A stretch of 64,000 nucleotides of DNA from JBGAJN01 sp044224905 (lineage in GTDB: Bacteria > Verrucomicrobiota > Verrucomicrobiia > Limisphaerales > JBGAJN01), in assembly GCA_044224905.1 (NCBI GenBank), contig JBGAJN010000001.1, positions 1,054,001-1,118,000 on the forward strand, written 5' to 3'. A program made the translations under genes and the position numbers. The notes under the pieces were generated by a model. The model saw nothing but the letters and a program-made list of their open reading frames with translations. It was not told the DNA's origin and did no database searches. This document shows, piece after piece, positions 57,109 to 64,000 of the stretch; position 1 is the stretch's first letter; each line of letters starts with the position of its first letter.

Positions 57109-58845
57109 ATGGCTCCAGTCAAAAATTTTGGTGAACGCATCGCCGATGCCCTGATCGAAGATGGGCTGTTGTCGCCGGAACAGTTGACCGAACTGCTCGA
57201 GTTGCAGAAGAAGGAAGGCACGCGCCTTCTGAAGCTGATTCTCGGCAAAGGCTACGTCAACGAAGTCGACATGTCGGTGTCCATGGGCCGCGTGTTGAAT
57301 ACGCCGCCGGTCAATCTCGCCCGCGTTGGTATTCCGCCCGAAGTCAGCGAACTGGTCCCTAAGGACATGGCGCAGAGCCACAAGGTCATCCCCGTTTCAC
57401 GACTGGGAAATCGCCTTTACCTCTGCATGGCCGATCCGCTCAACGTGCTCGCGCTCGACGACGTCAAGCGCATCACGAAGTTGGAAGTCAGCCCGTTGAT
57501 CGCGCCCGAGAAGGCCATTCTCGACAAGCTCAACAATCTCGACACGAAGACGGGCAGCATGGAGGACATCATTCAGGACGCCGAGAAAAAGGCGGAACTG
57601 GATGCCGATGCTGAGAACGTTGAAGTTGCCAAAGAGAACGTCGAGCACATCAACCTTGATCAACTCGCCGCCTCCACCGAGGAAGCGCCCGTCATCAAGC
57701 TGGCGAACCTCATTCTCGTTCAGGCGATCAAGGATCGCGCGAGCGATATCCACATCGAGCCGTTCGAAAAAATGGTGCGCTTGCGTTACCGCATCGACGG
57801 CGCGCTCGTGGACGCGACGCCGCCGCCGAAGAATTTGCAGGTCGCGCTGATCTCGCGTTTGAAAATCATGAGCAACCTCGACATCGCCGAGCGCCGCTTG
57901 CCGCAAGACGGCCGCATGCGCATGCGTGTTGGTGGTCGCGATATCGACGTCCGGGTTTCATTTCTCCCCACGGTACACGGCGAGAAATGCGTGCTCCGTA
58001 TTCTCGATAAATCGAATCTCTCCGCGAGTCTCGACAAGCTGGGCCTCGATCCGGAAACATTCAAGCGCGTGAAAGCCGCCGTCGACGCACCGCATGGTTT
58101 GATCCTCGTCACCGGTCCGACTGGCTCTGGTAAGACCACCACGCTCTACTCGATTCTCAACGAGCTTAACAATCCCGACTACAACATTGTCACCGTTGAA
58201 GACCCGGTCGAATTCCAGATTCCCGGAATCAACCAGGTGCCGGTGCGCAAGGAAATCGGATTGAGCTTCGCCAACGCGCTGCGCTCGATTCTGCGTCAGG
58301 ACCCGGACATCGTGATGATCGGTGAAATTCGCGATACGGAGACGGCAGAAATCGCCGTTGAAGCATCCCTCACTGGTCACCAGGTGCTCAGCACGATGCA
58401 CTGTAACGACGCTCCCGGCGCTATCTCGCGTCTCGACGACATGGGCATCGCCCCGTTCCTCATTTCGTCATCGGTGATTCTGTCGTGCGCACAACGCCTC
58501 ATTCGCCGCATCTGCCCGAGTTGCAAAGAGCCGGTCACTTATCCGGCCAAGATGTTCAAAGACCTCGGTATCGAACCGAACTATTTCAACGGCGTGCAAC
58601 TCTTCCGCGGTCGTGGCTGCGAACGCTGCAAGAACACCGGTTACGCCGGGCGTGCGGCGATCATTGAAGTCATGCCGATGAGCGAAGAAATCCACCGGCT
58701 GATCATCTCGCGCGGAAGCGCGCAGGATATTGGCAAAGTGGCCGTTGCTGAAGGCATGAAGACGTTGCGTTACGCCGCACTCGAGAAAGCTCGCGAAGGC
58801 CTCACGTCATTGGAGCAAGTGCTTGTCGTGACGGCGAATCACTAA
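57109..58845 (+). CDS. GspE/PilB-family secretion or type IV pilus assembly ATPase
   Basis: A 578-residue hexameric motor. The N-terminal MshEN domain is RIADALIEDGLLSPEQLTEL to RLGNRLYLCMADPLNVLALD. The ATPase core has Walker A VTGPTGSGKTTTLYS at about residues 333-345, Walker B and Asp box (ILRQDPDIVMIGEIRDTETA), and His box (TGHQVLSTMHCNDAPGAISR). Zinc ligands are RRICPSCKEPVT (near 468) and GCERCKNTGYAGR (near 503). It polymerises pseudopilins or pilins at the inner membrane. Whether it serves a T2SS or T4P system cannot be said since no other component is in the window. Confidence 0.95.
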   Translation: MAPVKNFGERIADALIEDGLLSPEQLTELLELQKKEGTRLLKLILGKGYVNEVDMSVSMGRVLNTPPVNLARVGIPPEVSELVPKDMAQSHKVIPVSRLGNRLYLCMADPLNVLALDDVKRITKLEVSPLIAPEKAILDKLNNLDTKTGSMEDIIQDAEKKAELDADAENVEVAKENVEHINLDQLAASTEEAPVIKLANLILVQAIKDRASDIHIEPFEKMVRLRYRIDGALVDATPPPKNLQVALISRLKIMSNLDIAERRLPQDGRMRMRVGGRDIDVRVSFLPTVHGEKCVLRILDKSNLSASLDKLGLDPETFKRVKAAVDAPHGLILVTGPTGSGKTTTLYSILNELNNPDYNIVTVEDPVEFQIPGINQVPVRKEIGLSFANALRSILRQDPDIVMIGEIRDTETAEIAVEASLTGHQVLSTMHCNDAPGAISRLDDMGIAPFLISSSVILSCAQRLIRRICPSCKEPVTYPAKMFKDLGIEPNYFNGVQLFRGRGCERCKNTGYAGRAAIIEVMPMSEEIHRLIISRGSAQDIGKVAVAEGMKTLRYAALEKAREGLTSLEQVLVVTANH

Positions 58846-58904
58846 AGCGCGCCAGTCGGCTTTTCCCGCTTGTTCAATCCTCCGCGTTCGCGGAATCATC
58901 TTCC

Positions 58905-60110
58905 ATGCTCGATGTGGAAGCCGCGCAACAGCGCATCCTCGCCGCCGTCAGCCCGCTGGGCAGCGAAACAATTCCCCTCGCCGACGCAATCGGCCGCATC
59001 CTCACGGTGCGCACTCTGGCGGCGGTTGAACTTCCCGGTTTCGACAACTCCGCCATGGACGGCTATGCCGTGCGCTCGAGCGATGTGGGAACCGCAAGCG
59101 CCGAGCGCTCCGCTCGGCTAAGGGTTATCGGTCGCTGCGCCGCGGGAGAAACATTTTCTCAATCAATTCAGGCCGGCGAATGCGTGCGCATTTTCACTGG
59201 CTCCGTCATGCCACCGGGAGCGGACGCAGTCGTAATGCAAGAAGACGTGAGGGTGGACGCGGCCGATCCCGCAGTGGTGCACGTCGTGGATTCCGTGAAG
59301 CCGTGGGAGAACATCCGCTTCCGAGGCGAGGACGTTAAAAGCGGATCAACGCTCATCGAAGCAGGTGCGCGGCTTACGGTAGGACGCTTGAGCTTGCTCG
59401 CCGCGACAGGTGTCGCCGAGGCGCGAGTTGGTCGTCGGCCGCGCGTGGGGATCGTGGCGACCGGAAGCGAATTGCGTGAACCGGGTTCCGCTCTGCAGTC
59501 TGGACAACTCTACGAAAGCAATCGCCTCGGCCTCTCCGTGCTTGCCCGCCGAGCCGGCGCGCTCGCCAAGGTATATCCACTCGTCCCCGACAATCTCGCC
59601 GCGACTCAAAACGCGCTGCAAAATGCGCTAGACGAAAATGACGTGGTCGTGACCTCAGGCGGAGTATCGGTCGGTGAATTTGATTTCGTGAAGGAAGCTT
59701 TCGAAAAACTCGGCGGTAAGTTGGAGTTCTGGCGCATTGCAATTAAACCGGGGAAACCGTTCGTGTTTGGTCGCTGGCGGGAGAAGCTGCTTTTCGGTCT
59801 GCCGGGAAATCCCGTGTCGGGTCTCGTTGGCTTCTGTGTTTTCGTGGCTCCTGCGCTGGCACGCATGCAGGGCGCAAGCGATTTGGGATTCTCCCACTCG
59901 CACGGCGTATTGGCGGAACCGCTCGAGAACCGGGGTGACCGTCCGCATTATATGAGGGTCAGCATTGACAGCAAAGCTGAGGTCCGCTCAACGGGAGTTC
60001 AGGCATCACACATTTTATCTTCATTGGCCGAAGCCGACGGCCTGCTGTGCGTGCCGGCTAGAACACTGTGGGAAACGGGTCGCGCAGTGAAAGTGCTGCG
60101 CTGGGACTAG
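58905..60110 (+). CDS. moeA: Molybdopterin molybdenumtransferase
   Basis: A 401-residue enzyme inserting molybdate into adenylylated molybdopterin. Motifs: LPGFDNSAMDGYAVRSSDVG at the N-terminus, VRIFTGSVMPPGADAVVMQE, RPRVGIVATGSELREPGSAL, VVTSGGVSVGEFDFVKEA with the conserved GGVSVG, and KPFVFGRWREKLLFGLPGNP. Its C-terminal domain is complete. The stop codon overlaps the stop of the convergent low-complexity gene. It is 59 bases after the GspE-like gene but functionally unrelated. Confidence 0.96.
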   Translation: MLDVEAAQQRILAAVSPLGSETIPLADAIGRILTVRTLAAVELPGFDNSAMDGYAVRSSDVGTASAERSARLRVIGRCAAGETFSQSIQAGECVRIFTGSVMPPGADAVVMQEDVRVDAADPAVVHVVDSVKPWENIRFRGEDVKSGSTLIEAGARLTVGRLSLLAATGVAEARVGRRPRVGIVATGSELREPGSALQSGQLYESNRLGLSVLARRAGALAKVYPLVPDNLAATQNALQNALDENDVVVTSGGVSVGEFDFVKEAFEKLGGKLEFWRIAIKPGKPFVFGRWREKLLFGLPGNPVSGLVGFCVFVAPALARMQGASDLGFSHSHGVLAEPLENRGDRPHYMRVSIDSKAEVRSTGVQASHILSSLAEADGLLCVPARTLWETGRAVKVLRWD

Positions 60111-61240
60111 AACTTCCGACGGGGAATTTCAAGAACTGTCGGACGGGGTTGAACGTAGACCTGTGATTGGGGAGCGATCACTGTCGGCGAAAGGCTCGAG
60201 GTGCCAAGCATTTTTGTGCTCAATTCCGGCAGCCCGGCGGGGCGGCTGATGCCATCCATTCCAGCGCCGCGATTAATCGAATCGAATGCGTTGCGATTCT
60301 CTGTCGGTCGCGAAAGTTCTCCCGGATTACTGACCACTGGATTAAGTGGTTGGCGGGTGGCGTCATTCAGGGCGTTAATTGGGTCACCCAATCCGCTGCG
60401 GCGTTCGTTGACCAGCGGCCGACCATCGAGCAACTGTTTGAACTCATCAGCCCAAGCCTTTTGCTCTTCTGTCTTTCTGGCGGGAACGGAACTGCCACTG
60501 GAAAGAAAACTCGAACGGTCCAACTCAAACGGCGCGGCGATGCTGCCCGTCGATGATTCCCCATTCATGCGGGTAAACACAGACGGCGCACCCGAACGGT
60601 CGGATGAATCTTTCTTTTCTTCCCGATCTTTCGCGTCTTTCCGACTGCGTTTGTCGTCGCGCTCAAGCGGGCTGGGAAGGGGATCGCTCTTCAGTCCGAA
60701 GCGCGTGTCATCCTGGCCGGGATCCAATTCGTCGCGTACCTTTTCCGTATTATTGGTGCGGCTGGACGGATCCTTATCATTCTTCTTGTCCGCCTTGTCC
60801 TTCCGGTTGTCTTTTTCCAGATAGGACTGCATCACGCCCTTGAACTCCTTGTCTTCGCCGAATTCTTTCTCTTTGCGGACGCCAAGCAGGGATTCAGGCG
60901 TTTCGGTGCTGTTTTGGGGGGTTACAAAAATCCAGTTCTTCTTTCGGTCAATGGCTTCTTGACGCTCGCGGGTCAACGGCATGCGCGGTTGTTGCGGCGG
61001 CGTGATCATCGGCGTATCGATGATGGGGCCGAGGGAACTGTTTGGAGTGAGAAAATCCAAGCCCTTGCTAGACTCGCGTCCGCCGTTTGGTTGGGTAAAC
61101 GTCGGCACCAGACTTTTGACTGGCTGCCGGTAAACTGGTTCGTCTGCCGCGGGGCAGGTCGCTACGCCACAAAGCCACGCAAGCCCCACAAATGCGGGCC
61201 AAACGCGCAGGCTTGAGCTGGCGATTTCGATTCCTGCCAT
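60107..61240 (-). CDS. Exported low-complexity Asp/Lys/Ser-rich protein
   Basis: A 377-residue protein. Signal region RVWPAFVGLAWLCGVATCPA. The mature part has short conserved-looking patches (VKSLVPTFTQPNG, PLTRERQEAIDRKKNWIFVT) followed by a long charged, disordered region (DKADKKNDKDPSSRTNNTEK, KRSRKDAKDREEKKDSSDRS) and a Pro/Ser tail. Function unknown. The upstream 240 bases separate it divergently from gudD. It is convergent with moeA and shares the stop-codon bases with it. Confidence 0.75.
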   Translation of the reverse strand: MAGIEIASSSLRVWPAFVGLAWLCGVATCPAADEPVYRQPVKSLVPTFTQPNGGRESSKGLDFLTPNSSLGPIIDTPMITPPQQPRMPLTRERQEAIDRKKNWIFVTPQNSTETPESLLGVRKEKEFGEDKEFKGVMQSYLEKDNRKDKADKKNDKDPSSRTNNTEKVRDELDPGQDDTRFGLKSDPLPSPLERDDKRSRKDAKDREEKKDSSDRSGAPSVFTRMNGESSTGSIAAPFELDRSSFLSSGSSVPARKTEEQKAWADEFKQLLDGRPLVNERRSGLGDPINALNDATRQPLNPVVSNPGELSRPTENRNAFDSINRGAGMDGISRPAGLPELSTKMLGTSSLSPTVIAPQSQVYVQPRPTVLEIPRRKF

Positions 61241-61480
61241 AACAAGTGATTTCTAGACCGATTTCCGCACCAAGTCAAAGGTCGAATCAAGGTATCTTTG
61301 TCGTGGTGGACGGCCATTCGACCTCAACGGGTTGCGTTGCGTTCAAACAGCCAAGAATGACATCGGCGGAAACCCGCTACGGCTGGACCGAGCCTTCCGC
61401 CAATGGTCGACGCGTCAACACCTTGAACGCTTGCCGATTGACTGACGCGGCTTGTCCCGTATTCTCGCCCGACATTTTTT

Positions 61481-62791
61481 ATGCGTATCGTCGAAATGCG
61501 GGTTCACAAGATTGCCATCGCGGACCCGCCACTCCGCAGCTCTTACGGATTGCACCAGCCGTACGCGTTGCGCACCATCCTCGAACTCAAGAGTGACGAG
61601 GGCGTCGTGGGCATTGCCGAAGCCCACGGCGGCGAGGCTCCCGCTGCGGCCATCGAATCCGTTCGCGGTCAAATTATCGGCGCCGATCCCTATCGTATTC
61701 CCGGCCGGCTTATCTCGTTGATTGAAGGCGACGTGAAGGGGAATAACGCCGATCGTTCGCAAACCTTCCTCGTTCCCGGAGAAAATCCCCACGACGCCGC
61801 GGCGCGCGTGTTCGGCGCGGTTGAAACGGCCTGCCTCGACTTGATCGGCAAGACTGTCGGGCAGCCTGTCTGCGATTTGCTGGGCGGCCGCGTGCGCGAT
61901 GAAGTTCCGTTTTCCGCGTATCCTTTTTACAAACACGTCGGCGGCGGCGGCGAAGGCGATGACAAACGCGAAGACGAATATGGTGAAGCGCTCTCGCCGG
62001 AAAACCTCGTCAAGCAAGTCGTGCAGATGCGGAAGCAATACGGCTTCGGCTCGATTAAGTTCAAAGCCGGCGTGCTCCCGCCGGATGTTGAAATCGAAAC
62101 GATCAAGCAACTCTACCGTGAGCTTGGCCCGGACGTTCCTTTACGCATTGATCCGAACAGCGCGTGGACCGTGGAGACTTCCATCCGCGTCGGCATTGAA
62201 TTGAAGGAAGAGCTCGGTCGCGGTGGCTACCTTGAAGATCCGACCGCAGACATCGCCGGCATGGCCGCGGTGCGTCGCGGATTGCTGAAGGCCGGCGTGG
62301 ACACGCCGCTGGCGAGCAACGTCGCCGTCACGAGTTTTGCCGACATTCCCGAAGCGGTGAAACAGGACGCCGTGCAGATCGTGCTTTGCGACCATCACTA
62401 TTGGGGTGGCATGCGGCAGGTGCAAAACCTCGGCAAGCTTTGCAAGACCTTCGGCCTAGGCATGTCGATGCACTCCAACTCGCACCTCGGCGTTTCTCTC
62501 ATGGCGATGGCGCACGTTGCTGCCGCCACGCCGCATCTCACCTACGCCTGCGACACGCATTACCCGTGGTCGCAAGCGAAGGACGAAGTCGTCCTCGGCG
62601 GTCGCATCCAGTTCGTGAACGGTTGCGTGAAGATTCCGAACAAGCCCGGCCTCGGCGTGGAACTCGATTACGACCAACTTGCGCGCGGCGTCGAACGCTA
62701 CAAGAAATGTCCGTATCGCAAACGCGACGACACGGCGGAAATGCGCAAGCATGTTGACCCGAACTGGACCCGCGTTTTGCCGAGATGGTAA
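61481..62791 (+). CDS. gudD: Glucarate dehydratase (enolase superfamily)
   Basis: A 436-residue enzyme that dehydrates D-glucarate to 5-dehydro-4-deoxyglucarate. The N-terminal capping domain starts IVEMRVHKIAIADPPLRSSY. The barrel has the KxK acid/base motif in SIKFKAGVLP, metal ligand regions in LRIDPNSAWT and YLEDPTADI, NVAVTSFADI, and the catalytic His in SMHSNSHLGVSLMAM. All features favour glucarate dehydratase over other mandelate-racemase relatives, and the next gene encodes the following pathway step. Confidence 0.93.
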   Translation: MRIVEMRVHKIAIADPPLRSSYGLHQPYALRTILELKSDEGVVGIAEAHGGEAPAAAIESVRGQIIGADPYRIPGRLISLIEGDVKGNNADRSQTFLVPGENPHDAAARVFGAVETACLDLIGKTVGQPVCDLLGGRVRDEVPFSAYPFYKHVGGGGEGDDKREDEYGEALSPENLVKQVVQMRKQYGFGSIKFKAGVLPPDVEIETIKQLYRELGPDVPLRIDPNSAWTVETSIRVGIELKEELGRGGYLEDPTADIAGMAAVRRGLLKAGVDTPLASNVAVTSFADIPEAVKQDAVQIVLCDHHYWGGMRQVQNLGKLCKTFGLGMSMHSNSHLGVSLMAMAHVAAATPHLTYACDTHYPWSQAKDEVVLGGRIQFVNGCVKIPNKPGLGVELDYDQLARGVERYKKCPYRKRDDTAEMRKHVDPNWTRVLPRW

Positions 62792-62822
62792 TTCGCCTCA
62801 GCGTCGAAACAGAATCACTCCT

Positions 62823-63731
62823 ATGAAACCAAACGACCTCCGTCAGAAACTCGGCCGCGGCGTCATTTCCTTTCCCGTCACGCCGTTCAAGAAAGATCTC
62901 TCCCTCGACCTCGAGGGGCATCGCCGCAATCTCCGCTTCATTCTGAAATTCCCGGTGACCGCGATCGTCGCGCCCGCCGGCACGGGTGAACTGTATTCGC
63001 TCTCGCCCGAGGAACATCTGGCCGTCGTGAAAACCACGGTGGACGAAGTGGGCGGCCGCGTGCCCGTGCTGACCGGCGTGGGTTTCAATTACCCCATCGC
63101 CATTCAGCAAGCGAAGCAATCGGCGAAAGCTGGCGTCGACGGCATTCTCGCGTTGCCGCCGTATTTCCCGCACTCCGACGAGGAAGGTTTGTTTGATTAT
63201 TACAAAGCCATCGGCGACGCCACGAAACTCGGCCTGCTCGTTTACAGCCGCGACTGGGTGAACCCCGGCCCGGCGTTCGTGCAAAAGCTCGCGGACAAAG
63301 TCCCGACGCTCATCGCTTGGAAAGATGGCCAGGCGGACACGCGCCGTTACCAAATGATCATGCACAAGGTCGGCGACCGCTTGCATTGGATCGGCGGCGC
63401 AGGCGACGACGCGGTGCCGGCGTATTACTCCATCGGCATTCGCACTTACACGTCGAGCATCGCGACCATCGCGCCGGGCTTGTCTAATCAGCTTCACGAC
63501 GCCGCGTCCGCTGGTGACTCCGCCACGCTAACGAAGTTGATGCACGATTACGTCACGCCGCTCTATGCTTTCCGCTCGCGTCGCAAGGGCTACGAAGTCT
63601 CCGTGATGAAATCCTGCATGGACATTGTCGGCCTGCGCGGCGGTCCGTGCCGTCCGCCACTGCCCGATGTGCGCCCCGAGGAACTCAAAGACCTCCGCGC
63701 CATGATGGCGAAGTGGAAACCTGTCTTGTAG
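62823..63731 (+). CDS. kdgD: 5-dehydro-4-deoxyglucarate dehydratase (DHDPS family)
   Basis: A 302-residue class I aldolase-fold enzyme converting 5-dehydro-4-deoxyglucarate to 2-oxoglutarate semialdehyde with loss of water and CO2. Motifs: GVISFPVTPFKKDLSLDLEG, PAGTGELYSLSPEEHLAVVK, LLVYSRDWVNPGPAFVQKLA, and the Schiff-base Lys in TLIAWKDGQADTRRYQMI. It follows gudD after 31 bases, giving a two-gene glucarate catabolic unit. The next enzyme, semialdehyde dehydrogenase, is not in the window. ATG at 62823 gives the normal length. Confidence 0.93.
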   Translation: MKPNDLRQKLGRGVISFPVTPFKKDLSLDLEGHRRNLRFILKFPVTAIVAPAGTGELYSLSPEEHLAVVKTTVDEVGGRVPVLTGVGFNYPIAIQQAKQSAKAGVDGILALPPYFPHSDEEGLFDYYKAIGDATKLGLLVYSRDWVNPGPAFVQKLADKVPTLIAWKDGQADTRRYQMIMHKVGDRLHWIGGAGDDAVPAYYSIGIRTYTSSIATIAPGLSNQLHDAASAGDSATLTKLMHDYVTPLYAFRSRRKGYEVSVMKSCMDIVGLRGGPCRPPLPDVRPEELKDLRAMMAKWKPVL

Positions 63732-63840
63732 ACGCATGCCGAAATAAGGGGCCGTTACTCGTTGCGCAGGCCGGCTTATACCTTGCCGCAACTCATTGAC
63801 GGTCGGAGGACGGCGGCTACACTCGCGCTTCGGTCGAAGA

Positions 63841-63861
63841 AGCTCCGACGAGTTCGGAGCT
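63841..63861 (+). other. Perfect eight-base hairpin upstream of sdhC
   Basis: AGCTCCGA and TCGGAGCT arms around CGAGT. No T run, so not a classical terminator. It lies 27 bases before the sdhC start and could shape the leader of the succinate dehydrogenase operon. Confidence 0.5.
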
Positions 63862-63888
63862 TTGCCGCGGCGGTGTCTGTGTGAATCC

Positions 63889-64000
63889 ATGAACTTGCTT
63901 AATCGAATCTGGCAATCCTCCTTGGGGAAGAAATACGTGATGGCCCTCACCGGCGCGGCACTGTTCGCGTTTGTCATCGGCCATCTCGTCGGCAACCTCC
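63889..64000 (+). CDS. sdhC: Succinate dehydrogenase cytochrome b subunit, N-terminal part
   Basis: Starting at the ATG at 63889, the frame gives MNLLNRIWQSSLGKKYVMAL then TGAALFAFVIGHLVGNL and runs off the window. This is the start of the cytochrome b558-type SdhC/FrdC: an N-terminal SSLGKKYVMALTG motif and the first helix with the haem-ligand His in FVIGHLVGNL. It belongs to complex II of the respiratory chain in the inner membrane. sdhA and sdhB presumably follow outside the window. Confidence 0.9.
   Translation, partial: MNLLNRIWQSSLGKKYVMALTGAALFAFVIGHLVGNL

Noticed and set aside
1..64000. CRISPR arrays, rRNA and tRNA genes, insertion sequences
   Set aside because: No regularly spaced repeats, no rRNA-like or cloverleaf sequence, and no transposase or integrase was recognised anywhere in the window.

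Overview
The window looks like the chromosome of a Gram-negative, moderately high-GC bacterium, most probably a member of the Verrucomicrobiota (Limisphaerales/Pedosphaera-like). This is an inference. It rests on the LPS-heptose genes, LpoB/YcfL and MCE/MlaA outer-membrane proteins, the YXWGXW-repeat protein, the many PAS histidine kinases, and short ATTTCGG/ATTTACG-type dispersed repeats. No rRNA, tRNA, CRISPR array, integrase, transposase or phage structural gene was found.

Layout. (1) 1-2.8 kb holds housekeeping genes: the end of a Tat-exported amidohydrolase, then a tight thiG-rfaE1-gmhB run. (2) 3.5-46.3 kb is one long block of stress, envelope and signalling genes. It starts with a 12-gene minus-strand operon (SRPBCC, CBM48, YqjD-, YqjE- and YqjK-like, PRC-barrel, Dps, a small ORF, DUF2934, cNMP-binding, RNB ribonuclease, transglutaminase). 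It continues with an MlaA-hydrolase fusion, a radical-SAM/response-regulator operon, small membrane proteins, a large two-component/CheB-CheR signalling operon, OsmC and CsbD, an outer-membrane beta-barrel, and a giant cyclic beta-glucan synthase (NdvB/ChvB type). It ends with lipoproteins, a YXWGXW protein, BON proteins, an AI-2E/PerM transporter, MlaE-MlaD and further small membrane proteins. (3) 47-64 kb returns to housekeeping: a hisF...hisI...trpE operon, an LpoB/YcfL lipoprotein cluster, ubiE/menG, two type II secretion/type IV pilus ATPase-like proteins, moeA, glucarate catabolism (gudD, kdgD), and the start of sdhC.

The main discovery candidate is a short near-palindromic DNA box, consensus TAGGGTWWCACCCCATRG read towards the gene. 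I find twelve copies, all between 10.5 and 45 kb, and essentially every one lies upstream of the first gene of a transcription unit in the stress block. None was seen in the housekeeping flanks. It ties together Dps, OsmC, CsbD, BON proteins, osmoregulated-glucan synthesis, envelope lipid-asymmetry proteins, small membrane peptides and the signalling proteins themselves as one apparent general-stress/envelope regulon. The regulator is not identified. The NarL/FixJ-type response regulator in the block is a candidate by context, and an alternative sigma factor encoded elsewhere is equally possible.

Other notable items are a fused MlaA (VacJ)-alpha/beta hydrolase, an RsbU_N-like protein with a degenerate histidine-kinase dimerisation domain and no ATPase domain, a G12 homopolymer at a kinase/response-regulator junction, CheB proteins without chemotaxis genes, and several real genes too short for routine calling (35, 49 and 52 aa).
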